NCBI GenBank assembly: GCA_022578965.1
Contig: MU400642.1
Coordinates: 1-64,000 of the forward strand
DNA length: 64,000 nt
Source: Xylaria sp. FL1777
Lineage: Eukaryota; Ascomycota; Sordariomycetes; Xylariales; Xylariaceae
Direction of reading: 5' to 3'
The position numbers and the translations under genes were made by a program. Under the pieces are notes generated by a model. It had not been told where the DNA came from. It did no database searches and saw only the letters and a list, made by a program, of their open reading frames with translations. Every line of letters starts with the position of its first letter. The stretch's first letter is position 1. Positions 23,513-35,450 of this stretch are shown piece by piece.

Positions 23513-24804
23513 CTAGCGAGAGGCCGTTATCGCTTCTCTCATCGCAATGAGGCCGTAAATCCAGATGAATACTTTTGAAACCATTAGCATCGCTCGCACC
23601 GGAAAAAATCACTCTCTTTGAGTCGAGAAAAACTTACTACCAGCGGACGCGGCAACGAAACCGGCGGCAGCGGCAACCGCAGCCCCGGTAGAATCGCCCA
23701 AGAGTTCGGGGTCCAAGAAGAACAAGCCCCAGTGGCCTGTAGTGAGTTTGCCAATGCCAGCCCAAGCAAGATATAGACCGCTTGCGACGACGGTGCCACC
23801 GATATGTCCTACGGCCGGCTATTGGCCCTGGCATGTTAGTTCAAGACTCCCAGACACCAGTCCTCTTAAACACATTGACTCACACTTTGGCGCCGAATGC
23901 TGTTGAGGAAAAGTATCTCGATGAGGGCTATAATGGCTGTGAAGCTCCAGATGTTGAGGATGCTGAATGCCTTGATATCATCTTCTTCGAACAACCCTTT
24001 GTCTACACCGGTATTAGAGTCGCCTAGCTCACACGAAGCATTGATTATATATGCCACAGGGAGCCCCAGAAGCTAGGAGTATTGCTTACTGGGGTCATAG
24101 AAGATAGCTGTGCTGTTGCCGGGATTATGGCGGTGGTTAGGGAACTCCGGAGGTTTAAATCCACCATGACCGGCGGGTACAAGGACAGCCCAGTAGATAA
24201 GCGTATTGAGGAAAGTGAAGACATGAGAGACCGTATAGAACAAGCTAAAGCCGATTCGTTGGGCGGAACTTGCTTGTTGGGGTGGCGAGAAGAATCGAGC
24301 GACGCGAGCTTGCGCAGATGAGTCTTGTGGCTCGTCATCCGACTCTTGGTTACTCCGCTGGAAGGTATGCACACCTGTCCATGTCTATCATTCTAATCAG
24401 GCACGAGAAGATTGATAAAACGATAGTGATTAGAAACACCAGCTTACTAAGGTCAATAGATGATATGCCCATAGAAAACAAAAGGCAACGGTGGAAAACT
24501 GGAATGGGATGCGCCAGCCATCGTGATCGTCCTCGCTCTCGAGCTTGTACTTGAGGCCTACCCCAGCCACTGAGGTCAAGTAAGAGGTTAGAATCGATCG
24601 AATACTGAAGAGAAGCTTCTGATTGATGCCACGCCATGGCGAATGGCATGCTCTCAAGGTAATTGGCTATACATGGTCAGTAGTCTCATAGTCTCATACT
24701 ATGTGACACTTTAACGGATAACTTACATGGCTGTCTCCCTGAGGTGCCGGTGCCTGTTCCCTGGAGGACTGCGGCAGGAGAGGTGTCGTGTCCGACGGCG
24801 GCAT
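23513..24804 (-). CDS. Multi-pass membrane protein of a conserved fungal family (six exons)
   Basis: Assembled by hand from six minus-strand exons: 24,804-24,727, 24,666-24,448, 24,357-24,090, 24,002-23,884, 23,818-23,641 and 23,571-23,513. The frame closes exactly to 306 residues and every junction joins phases correctly. The N-terminus has a dileucine-type sorting signal (TTPLLPQSS). Hydrophobic helices follow: INQKLLFSIRSILTSYL, FQFSTVAFCFLWAYHLL, SLFYTVSHVFTFLNTLIYW, FSILNIWSFTAIIALIEILF and VVASGLYLAWAGIG. A conserved-looking loop holds VPAGHGGFK and a cytosolic segment EEDDIKAF. The end reads IYGLIAMREAITASR. The layout resembles the FAR-17a/AIG1-like group of six-helix proteins, but I cannot confirm this. 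Function unknown. Exon 3's acceptor is the least certain junction. Confidence 0.8.
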
Positions 24805-26931
24805 GTTGGAGGTGATATCGTGATATAACTTGATGATTAAGGTAGGGAGAGCCGATTTGGGATCGGTGATTCAAGGATATGGTTTAATAGGTCATATGGT
24901 AGAATATTGTTGTCATGGAAGATAGGAGGTGGTTTGTCTGTTGGGGATGTAGGCTATGGAAGCAAATGCGGACGACGAGATGAAAGGTTAGTGAGACAGA
25001 ATAAACGAGCCGATCTGCACTTACAATAATAGTCGTAGTAGCAGAACCCAAAACCACCTAGGTGCTGGAAGGTGATACTTGAGAGGAACTGTACTGAAGA
25101 ATGACAACTGCCAATCAATTTGAGTGTGTTTTAGTTCACAGCAAGCACGATCCAAACCCAGCAATTCGCCACAAGAAACAAGAAGGGACACGATAGCCGA
25201 GTTAGTAAACAAAGTAGGCATTAGGATAAGTTTACCTTTCATGTCTGTACTCTTACCCGTTTCATGACGATCAGAAAAGACTAGGATCGTAAGTTGGTCC
25301 ACTGTCGTTCTTATATACTGAAGTAAAATGCTGAATCAGAACATCTAAATAAATAAATATGGCGGTCAAAGATATCCAGCTACTCCAGAATCTAATCTCC
25401 CAGGTCGCTTATACATGGCAAAAACTCTTACGACTAAGAGAAGTCTGCGATCGCCCTTTGTCTAGTACTATCATGATCTGATATAAACTAATCCAACATA
25501 TATATATTACTATAACCTTACCATTTCCTATTATCTGTGACATGCTTATATCTCTATAACCTAAAGCACAATGTTGGCATCTGAAAGGGTCTAGATCGCC
25601 TGATCTATCATATAACTCGTCAACACCGTATGGTCTCTAAGTGACGAACCTTCCTGATGCTGAGGTCGAACTGGTGAGCGCGATTGGGTTCAGGAATTCG
25701 TAGTCTAGATAGGGACCATAGCTTGATGATGTGCGGCACGATGCTTAATGTAGCAGTCATCGTTCTCGGAAATTTCTAGCATTGCACTTGGCCGTCTCGA
25801 ATATTGGAGGAAGAACTAGGGAGAGTAGGATCTATGAATAGTCCCAAGTTGTCGGATAGAGGGTGTCAACTAAGCTTCCAACGTCAACAAGCAGAGCTTT
25901 TAAGACTATGTTGAGATGATATCGTCGCTTTAACTCTTTCTAAACCTCAACAGGGTCTAGAGTAAGGGAACAGAGGGAAAGGCTGCAATTTGGTAATATT
26001 AATTGCAATACCTACAGCAACTACAGTTTGAGAGGGGAGCTAAACTTCTGTCGTGTAACGAACCTAGGTTATATAATGCTATGGGGTCCTCGGGAATATA
26101 TTCCAAGATGGTATCCAGAGAAACGAATCGTCATATTACTAACGATGCACGTTGAGTAGGGTTGTGCTACATTATTGCAACTGTTGGAGTCTTGTTATCT
26201 TCTGGCCCTCTCTTTTCTCTCCCAGATACATTGTGTTTTGAGCCTATTCACTAAAGATTTTCGTGCCAATGTAATGCAGCTTCACTAGAAAGTGTAGAGG
26301 TGCAAAAGATATCGATAAAACTACCTGCTACCTCTTCTCTGCCTATATACACAAATCTCTTTGTGTATACCCATAGGCAACAACAACTACCATCTTCCAC
26401 AAAGATCTCCGCAGATATGCAGGTCTCTGTCTGTACAACCAAGTGCTTCCGCAGGTTTGAGCAGTGGTGGCATATGGACTATCTGAAAAATCAATGTTGC
26501 AGCCTGTGTCCTAGACGACAACAACAAGAACAAATGATGGTTCCCTAGGGAGAGTACATACCTGAACATGGAATCCACCGTGAGAGATAATATAGGCACT
26601 GTCTAATACTCAGCGGCCGCCTGACGTGGCTTAGCCCAGGCGAGCACAGGGAACGAACGCCAAGTGGCTGAGACGGACAGAGGCACACTGTACAATTACA
26701 CTGTACCCATATTAGGTACCGGTACTTGCCTACCTAGGTTTACATTAGCAACCTGTCATTCTTGAAAGATTGAAGCCAGATCTAGGATACGAAACACAAC
26801 CATCCGTATCCTAGCTGGCGCCAAAACACTCATCTACTCACAGAGAGGCCAGCAGAGGCTCTCGGTAGACTGTGGTCACATTGCCTATACCTAATTAACT
26901 ACCACATTGACCAATTGCCAACCGGCCGACC
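24805..26931. other. Intergenic, about 2.1 kb; no gene supported
   Basis: Upstream region of both the membrane-protein gene and SEC11, which are divergent. No coding sequence recognised. A TAGGTACCGGTACTTGCCTACCTAGG motif cluster sits near 26,713-26,738, about 200 bp before SEC11. Confidence 0.45.
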
Positions 26932-27554
26932 ATGTTGTCAAGCCTCCAGAATCCGCGGCAAGCAGCTGCGCAGCTGCTCAACTTCGCTCTCATGATGTCC
27001 ACAGCCTTCATGGTACGTGCGCTTGCTTTCCTAACTATCGAAACGAGTAGATCGATCTGTGGAGGAAATGCCACTCCTACTTAGTATGTACGACTAACTC
27101 ATCGTGCGATCTGCAGATGTGGAAGGGCCTCTCTCTCGCCGCCGACTCGCCGTCCCCCATCGTCGTCGTGCTCTCCGGATCGATGGAGCCTGCATTCCAA
27201 CGTGGCGACCTCCTCTTCCTATGGAATCGCAACCTGATAGCCGAGACCGACGTCGGCGAGGTCGTGGTGTACAACGTCAGAGGCAAGGATATACCCATCG
27301 TCCACCGCGTCGTGCGCAAGTTCGGTACGGGGGAGCATGCCAAGCTGCTGACCAAAGGCGACAACAACGCCGCGGACGACACCGAGCTTTACGCCCGCGA
27401 CCAGGACTATCTCGACAGGAAGGACATCATCGGGAGCGTCGTCGGCTACATACCATTTGTCGGTTATGTCACCATTATGTTTGGCGAACACCCGTGGTTG
27501 AAGACAGTCATGTTTGGGATAATGGGCTTGTTAGTGGTGCTGCAACGAGAATAA
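26932..27554 (+). CDS. SEC11: Signal peptidase complex catalytic subunit SEC11
   Basis: Two exons, 26,932-27,012 and 27,117-27,554, with a 104-nt GT-AG intron that has a GACTAACTC branch site. The product is 172 residues, normal for Sec11. An N-terminal membrane helix ([20 protein letters not shown]) precedes the catalytic boxes: SGSMEP with the nucleophilic Ser49, RGDLLFLWN, and PIVHRVV with His90, followed by [10 protein letters not shown] carrying the third-box aspartates. A second hydrophobic segment lies near the C-terminus ([12 protein letters not shown]). As in eukaryotic enzymes the general base is His, not Lys. It cleaves signal peptides in the ER membrane together with SPC2/SPC3. 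Omitting exon 1 would remove most of the membrane anchor. Confidence 0.95.
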
Positions 27555-28390
27555 AGAATTTTAATTGGAAGCGTTTTGTATTTGGCCCGCCACAAGTCTG
27601 TGAGTGCGCGTATTGCTAATCTTGGCTTGCGACTTAATCGAGGACGGCCACAGTTCTATGTAAGTCGGATTTTTCAGTCTAGTTTTACTTGCCGTGTTTG
27701 TTATCTGACCCTTCTCTAATATGCATGTCTATTACAGAAATGTGGTAAGCTCGCAGATGCCGCCCTGATCCTACGTTGAACCAGCTCAGTAGTCATCACT
27801 ATGATAGTGGACAAGAGCTTCGTTTTATTCTGCAACAAGTGTTGCAATCTTAGAACGGTATGGTATTTCAAGCCTGAGAACCACAGGCGGGCAGGTTGAA
27901 GAGGAATATAAACATCAAGCATAGCTGCGTTCAATATCTGGTCTCCCCAAGCAACAACGCAAATTTTAACAACTGCCTTCTAACAATCACAGCACAATGG
28001 CTCAAAGAACGCAGACTCACGGATGGTAAATAGTGACCTTGGTAATTATAAAATCCCTGGGCATAACTAGTCTTAATATCATTAATCCTAATGACGACAG
28101 ATTGCTAGACTAAAACGAGGATAGGGAAAGAGAGATACAGAGTAACTATTTGAATAGAGTACAAATCCCATTCAATTCATGTAACTTCATGTAATACCAA
28201 AATTTCGTCTCTAGGAGACGTTTTCGCATTTATACTCTATGAAGGTTCTCAACTATAAGTTTATCTCTTGCAAATGCAAGTCCTTATTTCGCTAAGAAAC
28301 TAGTAACGGGCACATTATGTAGGCGGAACATCGGAGTATACAAGTGGATTTTTGAAGCTTGATTCTACACAGAATACCACCCATACAAAT
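27555..28390. other. Intergenic; 3' flanks of SEC11 and BRF1
   Basis: Lies between two convergent genes, so it should hold both 3' untranslated regions and termination signals. No coding sequence seen. Confidence 0.5.
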
Positions 28391-30892
28391 TTAGTATACT
28401 TCTCCTTCTCCGTCATCATAGCCATCGCCGTCGCCATCGCCATAGCCATCATCTTCAAAGTCATCCTCGTATTCGTACACTACAGGAGCTGGCTCGTCTT
28501 CTTCCATGTCTTCATCTTGTTCTTCATCGACGGCTTTTGGAGGATTCTTCTCCGCTAAGGCTTTGGGGCTGTCTAAATGACGGGGAGGGGTTCCAGCATC
28601 TGATACACTACCCGCGCGAGAGGTTATGCGACTAGCAGACTCACTCTCCATACGAGAAACGACAGAGCCTGGACCACGCTTCTTGCTACTCCCAAATAAA
28701 CTGGCTATGGCATCGTAATTAATTCGCTTCGATACTGTATTCCGCTTCTTCATCACGTCGATGGCCGCTTCGCCAGGTGTGGAAGCCGGAGTTAGTTGGC
28801 CTTCGCCGATTCGTGGCTTCTTGACACGATTACGCCTTCGCTTAGGAGGCCCTAGATCTTCCATCTGTTGCCGATACGTCTTCTCTTGCTGTTTCCGCAC
28901 CCAATCTTTATTCGCGTTTAGCCAGATTTCTTCTTTGATAAGCACTTCTTCTGGGTCAAGCTCGCAGAATTGTACTTCTGGATCATCGGCAAATTCGTCT
29001 TCACCAATGATTTCATCCATTTTCGGCTCTTTCTGAGGAAGTAGTGAGCGTGCCCATTCGGCCTTGATGTGAGCAAGATGCGCCGCTGTTGCAAGAGCTT
29101 TGCTATGCGCAGAACTATGAGGGTCATTGATCACTTCATTGATTTGATTCTCTAATTCTGCTTCGTCGCGCTCCCACTCCTCATCAAACTTGAGGGGCTC
29201 TTCTTCCGGTCCCTTTTTATTGCGCCGAGTCTTATTAGATTGCGCTTCTGTGTCTTCTCCCTCGTTGGTCTCATTGCTCTCATCTCCATTACCGACGTCG
29301 GAAGACCCGTAGATCTCGACTAGTTCGTCTATAGCTTGATTACTCGTGGGGTCTTCAGCATTGAGACCCTCGACAACATCCTTTGCTCGTTTGGGAGCTG
29401 GTTTGGGGACCTGCTTAGGGTCAAATGGAGCTACAGTTTCTCTACTTTCTGTGTTGTCAAATGATCTCGGTAGGAAGTCTGTGACTTGACGTAATTTTGA
29501 AAGGTCTGGCGGTGGAGCTGGTCTTGGTGGTGGCGGCATACTTGAGCTGGCGGATGAGACTCGTCTTGATGGACTCGACTCGTCGTTTGTTTGGTCCAAC
29601 TCATCACCGTCAATGTCTCCGGGTATTCGTTTTCGCTTTCTCCCATTTGCCTCTCTTTCTTTCTCCATTTTCTCTTTCCACTCGTCACTTTGTTTGTAGA
29701 AAGAAGGCGGGTCATGGCGTGATTCGAGGAATTCTTGGTTTAAAAAATTCTCGATAGAAAGATTGCTACTCTCAGTGACGGTGAATTCATCTAAACGTTG
29801 CTCGATAGTGTGTGTTGTGACCTTGACAACATAAACAATCTCTCTGACTGTCCGCCGGAAATTCCACATACGGGCAGCCATCAAGAGACAAGCGCCACAT
29901 ATACCTGATGGACGACGTCCCATGACCATCCAATCACGGCCCATTCGTTGACAAAGTCTTGTTGCATCGGCGGCGATTTTGTTCGTGAATTCACCAAAGT
30001 CCAGCTTTTCGGCAAAACGCATCATGAGATCTTCAGGTATGATTGATCTCACATTATTATTTTGGAAGGAGTAGATATTGCTCAAATCCTTGAAGACGTG
30101 ACCAAGCTCGTAGACATTAATCTAGGGAAGATAATTAGCTTGAATTCGGATTAACACCTATGGCGATGCTTCCCTACATGGACAAGTTCGGCGAAATCGA
30201 TGAGCATAACGTCGCATTTATCTTCTCTCCGACAGGCTGCGTAGAGACAGACAGGAACCACCTTGTCCATGCCACGACCTTGAAGCCAGTTCTCGTTGAG
30301 AACGAGCTTGAAGATCATAATGGCGGACTCGATGGCGCTTTCAGTGACGTTCCTTAGCCGTGACTTAAATCCCCACATCATATTCCTAGCTGTAGCCGAG
30401 TGTTAGTAATCGAAAAAGGGTTGATGCCGGGAAATAGAACTAACCTTCACGGATCGTCTTTTCACGATTGTCCCCAACCAGCCCTCCAAGCCGTCGAACT
30501 CCCGGAGCCATGTTCCGAGTTGTGCCCTGGTCAGCAGCTACATAACTGCCCTGAACAATGGCGGCACCCGAAGAAGTTTCACCAAATACCACTTCGGCAA
30601 CGATATTGGAGCTGTCGATTTCACGACCGCAAGCAGAACAGAAGCCATCGGTGACAGGCGCAGAAGGGTTAGGGCATCGGGGATTTGGACATGATGGACG
30701 CTCTTTGTTAGTAGGACGAAGTGCCGTAGGCGGGGAGGAAGCGGGTTCAGAGCTCATGGCTCGTTCGTTCTCCATCCGGTTCCTGTTCAGGACTTCTTTG
30801 ATACGGTCACTAGACCCGGCCCCCTTGGGACGTATCTGGAAACCTTTGGGGCCCTTGACCGAAGGCCTAGCGGGCTTGATGAAAGAAGACAT
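28391..30892 (-). CDS. BRF1: RNA polymerase III initiation factor TFIIIB subunit BRF1
   Basis: Three exons on the minus strand: 30,892-30,445, 30,389-30,178 and 30,121-28,391. Introns of 55 and 56 nt; the frame closes to 796 residues. The N-terminal zinc ribbon has Cys68, Cys73, Cys85 and Cys88 (C-x4-C...C-x2-C), preceded by a basic extension of about 65 residues. A glycine-rich linker (RRLGGLVGD) leads into two cyclin repeats: NVTESAIESAIMIFKLVL and PVCLYAACRRE in the first, ADATRLCQRMGRDWM and SGICGACLLMAARM in the second. The C-terminal half is acidic and holds the Brf-homology segment that binds TBP (DPEEVLIKEEIWLNANKDW). It ends in a Glu/Asp/Gly/Tyr-rich tail. BRF1 with TBP and BDP1 recruits polymerase III to tRNA and 5S genes. 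Confidence 0.95.
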
Positions 30893-31838
30893 GGTTGGCA
30901 GAAATGATGTTATTACGATGCAGTTGATATTCGATGATGGTAGTTGTGAATATCAAAGTAGATCTGCGTTGCGACGTTGGCCGAGACGGACATATCAGAT
31001 GGGAGGACCTGCGTGTAAGTCGCTAACTAGCGAGCCTAGGTAGGTCCATATAGGTAGAAAGACTCTTTATTCTTTACACAATAGGCCAAGTGACGCCCAT
31101 GTCCGTGCCCCCGGAGGCAGACGGATGATAAGCCGGGACAATCAATGGCAACAACCTGACTCTATGTGTTAAGTGATCGTGAAATGATCGTGCACCGGCC
31201 TATCCAATGGTGCTGTAGGTAGGAAGGACAATGTCTCATAAGAGAGATGGGTGTAAAGAGGTGTAAGTGATGGACGAATGGGAATGGGGAACTGGAGGAT
31301 ATACTCGTGAGGATCTGTGATGCAAGCGTGCAAAATGTTGGACGGAGTGGGGAGAGTTGAGGTGGTCGAGTGGTAATGACAGCGGCTTGGGAAAACCGAA
31401 TGGCCTGGCACTGGCAGTCTCCACCCCGCCAACTCTTTAGGGTGGGGTTGCTGCTCTGCACTTAATATGTCCTGAGGGGACGGTTCGAGTACGACTATCG
31501 GTCCCTTTTTATGAAGGGTTGTCAATGGGACATTTGTCTGGATCATATATTGCCTGTATCTTGCTACAATACTATGTGATCTGACCTGTCACTTAGACAC
31601 TCCTAAGAAGCCCCAGTTGGTATCTAAGTATGTACCTTACAAAAACATTCGTGTTGTTGCATATATTCAATATGCCTTCAATTCCTGATAAGCGCATATC
31701 CACATTGTAGAAAAAGACCCAATGTGCAATGCCTGAAGCTCAGTCGTCATTAGGTTTGCGACCAAAAGCTTGCCTATTGATTTTACCATCAGCACCCGCG
31801 AGGTAAACCTAAGCTAAACTATCCTCGCTTCTGACGCC
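30893..31838. other. Divergent promoter region between BRF1 and CWF19-like gene
   Basis: About 950 bp shared by two head-to-head genes. Contains a CCTAGGTAGG/TAGGTAG motif at about 31,035-31,056 and a tRNA-like relic at 31,354-31,435 (reported separately). No coding sequence supported. Confidence 0.5.
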
Positions 31839-33983
31839 ATGGACGGACTTGACGAGTTTGAAAAGACACTTGCAGCTGAGAAAGCTGAAAGGGAACAAGA
31901 GGCACGCAGCCTAGACGAGAAAAATAACCATAAACATCGACATCACCATCATCACAGACGCGACCACTCAGCAGACAGAGCTCGTGATCGCGATCGCGAC
32001 CACGACCGTCGAGGGCATCATCGCTCGCGTGGGGATGACGAGTATGGGGAAGACGGCCACAGACACAAGCGATCACGTCATTCGAAAAACGATGACGGTC
32101 ATGATCGGGACCGCCGCAAGGAACGCCATCGGCGAGACCATCGTAACGAGCGAGAGACTAGCCACGACTTAAGCAGGGAAACTCGGCTGAAAAACTCGGA
32201 TGCTAAGGAAGATTTGCCCCTGCCAGACGAGGAAATAGCCGCCAAAGACTATGAGGAGCCCTCTCGCTCTACGCCTCTTACCAGAGACTCGTGGATGACA
32301 GCTCCTTCCGCCCTCGACATCGACTACACACAGAAAGGGTCCAAACCAGCTAAACCATCGCCGCCCAAGGAAGAGCCAAAGAGAATGATACACGCAAGAG
32401 AAATCAATGTCGCCCACTTGCAGGATTTGAACGATGGCAAGATAAGCAATGAGCTTGACTTACCCGCGAAACACGAGGTTAACTACACCTTTGGGGATAG
32501 TGGATCGCTTTCAAGAATGACGAAATTGAAGGGTATATACAGCATGGCCGAAAGGACTGGTCGCGCAGTGGAGGAAGTTGCATTGGATCGATATGGAAAC
32601 CTACGTGACTTTGACGATGCTCGCGAGGAGAGGATTGAGTTAGATAGGCGTAAAGTCTACGGGGAAGGCTATGTTGGCCAAGACAAACCCAGCGGCGAAC
32701 TATTCCAAGAGAGAAAACGTGCTGAGGAAGTGCACGAGAAGCAGCAAGCATCACCTACGGAACTGGACCAGGGCATAGTTATCCCTGATGCTATCTCCTC
32801 CAAGACGACACAACTGGACCAGACGAGTTTAAACAGATTAAAAGCCCAGATGATGAAGGCAAAACTAAGGAAAGCGCCAGATGCTGCTAAACTCGAAGAT
32901 GAGTACAATCAGGCTTTGGCTGCATTTGCGGCTAAGGGTCCTGAAGCTGTGGTTCTGAATGTGATGCAGAATCGCATGATGGCTGGAACACGGGCTGAGG
33001 CTAAGGCTGTCGATACCAAACGCGGCCGAGAAAGAGGTCTGGTAGAACAAAACGACGACATGACCATTGAAGATATGGTCCGAGAAGAGAGGCGTACACG
33101 GGGACAGGCCGGAGGCGAAGGACTTCGGCTTGCCGAACGTATCGCCAAAGACGGAAAATTCGACAATGATCTCGAATATATGGACGAGAATGCAGAGAAG
33201 TTAGCAAAGCGCGTGCAGAAGTCAGAGCTGAATCTCAGGAATGCTGCTGTCAACGAATTTCAGAAGATCAACAAGATACTTGACAATTGTCAACTTTGTC
33301 ATCACGAAGATCGCAATCTACCACCCGTGGCGCCCGTAGTCTCCCTAGGCACGCGGGTATATTTGACACTACCAACTGAGCCAGAGCTGAGCGAAGGCGG
33401 GGCTGTCATTGTTCCTATCCAGCATCGGACCAACTTACTCGAATGTGATGACGATGAGTGGGAGGAGATACGAAATTTTATGAAGTGTCTCACCCGCTTA
33501 TATCATGATCAGGGGAGGGAGGTTGTATTCTACGAAAACGCTGCAGCTCCACAAAGACACATGCATGCTGCAATGCAGGCGGTACCTATTCCCTATGAAC
33601 TAGGAGATACGGCACCGGCCTTCTTCAAAGAGGCGATGCTCTCAGCCGATGAGGAATGGTCGCAGCACAAGAAGATTATTGACACAGGCGCGCGAGCGCG
33701 CGATGGGCTCGGCAAGCTGGCATTTAGGCGGTCTATCGCTAAAGAGATGCCGTACTTCCACGCCTGGTTCACGCTGGATGGTGGCCTTGGCCATGTGGTG
33801 GAAGATTCTAATCGATGGCCGAGGGGGGATTTATTTGCTAGAGAAATCCTGGGAGGCATGGTAGACGCGGAGCCGGACGTGATCAAGAAACAAGGTCGAT
33901 GGCACAGGTCGGACAGCAGGGTCGATGGATTCAAGAAGCGGTGGAGGAAGTTTGACTGGACAAGAGTCCTTTCCGATGGGTAG
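31839..33983 (+). CDS. CWF19-like pre-mRNA splicing protein (CwfJ family)
   Basis: Single exon, 714 residues. The N-terminal 130 residues are rich in His, Arg and Asp (runs such as HRHHHHHRRDH and RDRDRDHDRRG), an RS/RD-like region common in splicing factors. From about residue 480 come the two CwfJ domains. The first opens with DNCQLCHHEDRNLPP and contains RVYLTLPTEPELSEGG, VIVPIQHRTN and a HIT-like RHMHAAMQAVPIP. The second contains YFHAWFTLDGGLGHVVED, FAREILGG and the terminal FKKRWRKFDWT. S. pombe Cwf19 associates with the Cdc5/Prp19 complex, and the family, including the debranching-associated Drn1, works in late spliceosome and lariat turnover. Its length and Lys/Glu-rich middle fit Cwf19 rather than the shorter CWF19L1/Drn1. 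Nuclear. Confidence 0.9.
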   Translation: MDGLDEFEKTLAAEKAEREQEARSLDEKNNHKHRHHHHHRRDHSADRARDRDRDHDRRGHHRSRGDDEYGEDGHRHKRSRHSKNDDGHDRDRRKERHRRDHRNERETSHDLSRETRLKNSDAKEDLPLPDEEIAAKDYEEPSRSTPLTRDSWMTAPSALDIDYTQKGSKPAKPSPPKEEPKRMIHAREINVAHLQDLNDGKISNELDLPAKHEVNYTFGDSGSLSRMTKLKGIYSMAERTGRAVEEVALDRYGNLRDFDDAREERIELDRRKVYGEGYVGQDKPSGELFQERKRAEEVHEKQQASPTELDQGIVIPDAISSKTTQLDQTSLNRLKAQMMKAKLRKAPDAAKLEDEYNQALAAFAAKGPEAVVLNVMQNRMMAGTRAEAKAVDTKRGRERGLVEQNDDMTIEDMVREERRTRGQAGGEGLRLAERIAKDGKFDNDLEYMDENAEKLAKRVQKSELNLRNAAVNEFQKINKILDNCQLCHHEDRNLPPVAPVVSLGTRVYLTLPTEPELSEGGAVIVPIQHRTNLLECDDDEWEEIRNFMKCLTRLYHDQGREVVFYENAAAPQRHMHAAMQAVPIPYELGDTAPAFFKEAMLSADEEWSQHKKIIDTGARARDGLGKLAFRRSIAKEMPYFHAWFTLDGGLGHVVEDSNRWPRGDLFAREILGGMVDAEPDVIKKQGRWHRSDSRVDGFKKRWRKFDWTRVLSDG

Positions 33984-34881
33984 AATAGACCAACTAACTT
34001 GTCCTAGACTCATACCCCGAGAGACCTTGTTAGCAACCAACCACGTAGTGGGAGTAATCCTATTCTGCATAGTTCAATATGCCTTTCTTTGACAGCAACT
34101 GAGTCTGTATACATAGATGATATCATGGTGGTAGCTCTGCATCGTACTAGCATTTACCATACAACATGTCGCATCTCTGAAATTGATGAGGTTTTGTTTT
34201 ACAACGAACAAAGGGGATAGCCCGTACGCATACGTATGACAATACAAGATTAGCTGTCTTGTTCTGCTACACAAGCACCTATAATCTTGGCTGATTGTAG
34301 AACCTGAGGGCAGGTAGGTACCTGCCTAGATTCACCGGTTGTATGGTTATCATGTGAGGGAGCGGGACACCGCATACCCAAAAGGGAACGTGGGGCTGTC
34401 GGAAAGGGATGCTGATAGGCTGACAGTGCTATATCTTTTAGATCTTTTAGTGCTTGTCTACCCTCCACAAGGGTCTGTAGGCACTTGCCCCTCATCGAAA
34501 GGTAAGACCCGGATGGTTTGCTGAAGCCTAAGCTACAGCAGTCAGCTGTCTCTCCTCGTTCTTATGCCCCTCCAATTCACTCCCCGCCATGTGGACATGA
34601 TATCATCAACACTTATTTAAAGGTCCATCATAACTTGCTCCAGAAAACACCAACGTCTTCAAAAAACTAGGCCAGATCTTTATCACACAATCTCTAGTGA
34701 CCTGGATACCCGATAAATCCAGCCCCAAAACCAACCACAGGAAACGCTTCTTCCACTTTTTGGTGGAACGAGGTCGAAGCTTGAAGCTACCTAGAGCCTC
34801 CCACCATCACTAGACTAATCAACAACCTCTCCATCCGATACCATCTTCCAACAGCAACCCGAGCCGAGCTAAGCTGTGACC
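33984..34881. other. Intergenic; promoter of the E2 gene
   Basis: No coding region seen. A CAGGTAGGTACCTGCCTAG palindromic motif lies at about 34,311-34,329. The 200 bp before the E2 start are CA/CT-rich, like a fungal 5' leader. Confidence 0.5.
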
Positions 34882-35450
34882 ATGGCCACTTCTCAGAAAC
34901 GGATAACCAAGGTATGCACCACACCTCGCCCGTCCACGACGCATTCCCCCCACCGCCAACCCTTCACTTCACAACACACCAGAAAGCTGACTCCTCGACA
35001 CGCTCCCAGGAGCTCCAAGAGTGCATGGAGTCGCCGCCGGCAGGAATGAGCGTGAGCCTAGCGTCGGAGGCAGACCTGAGCAAGTGGGAGGTGGTTCTCG
35101 CGGGGCCTGCGGGGACGCCGTACGCGGGGGGCGTGTACCGGATCACGGTGACGCTGCCGGCGGACTACCCGTTCAAGGCGCCGCAGGTGAACTTCGCGAC
35201 GCGCATCTACCACCCCAACGTGACCAACGACAGCCTGGGCAACATCTGCCTGGGCCTGCTCAAGGCCGAGAACTGGAAGCCCGCGAGCCGCGTCCGCGCC
35301 GTCCTCGACGCCGTCCGCCAGCTCCTCGTCGAGCCCAACCCCGACGACCCCCTCGAGGCCCGCATCGCCGACGAGTACCGCAACAACCGCCCCGAGTTCG
35401 ACAAGAACGTCCGCGGCTACGTCACCCGCTACGCCAAGGGCTCCAAGTAA
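34882..35450 (+). CDS. Ubiquitin-conjugating enzyme E2
   Basis: Two exons, 34,882-34,911 and 35,010-35,450, with a 98-nt GT-AG intron that has an AGCTGAC branch site. The product is 156 residues, a bare UBC core. The first exon encodes only MATSQKRITK, and the second resumes with the first UBC helix. HPN is at residues 78-80 and the active-site Cys90 lies in GNICLGLL, the usual ten-residue spacing. WKPASRVRAVL and PNPDDPLEARIADEY follow, as in class I E2s. It accepts ubiquitin from E1 and passes it to substrate or E3. The subtype is not assigned; the core is UbcD/Ubc13-like but diverged. Exon 2 is strikingly GC-rich, with nearly every third base G or C, unlike the neighbouring genes. Confidence 0.92.

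Noticed and set aside
25021..25302. 93-residue minus-strand frame
   Set aside because: No domain, no splice partners consistent with the membrane gene, ordinary chance length.
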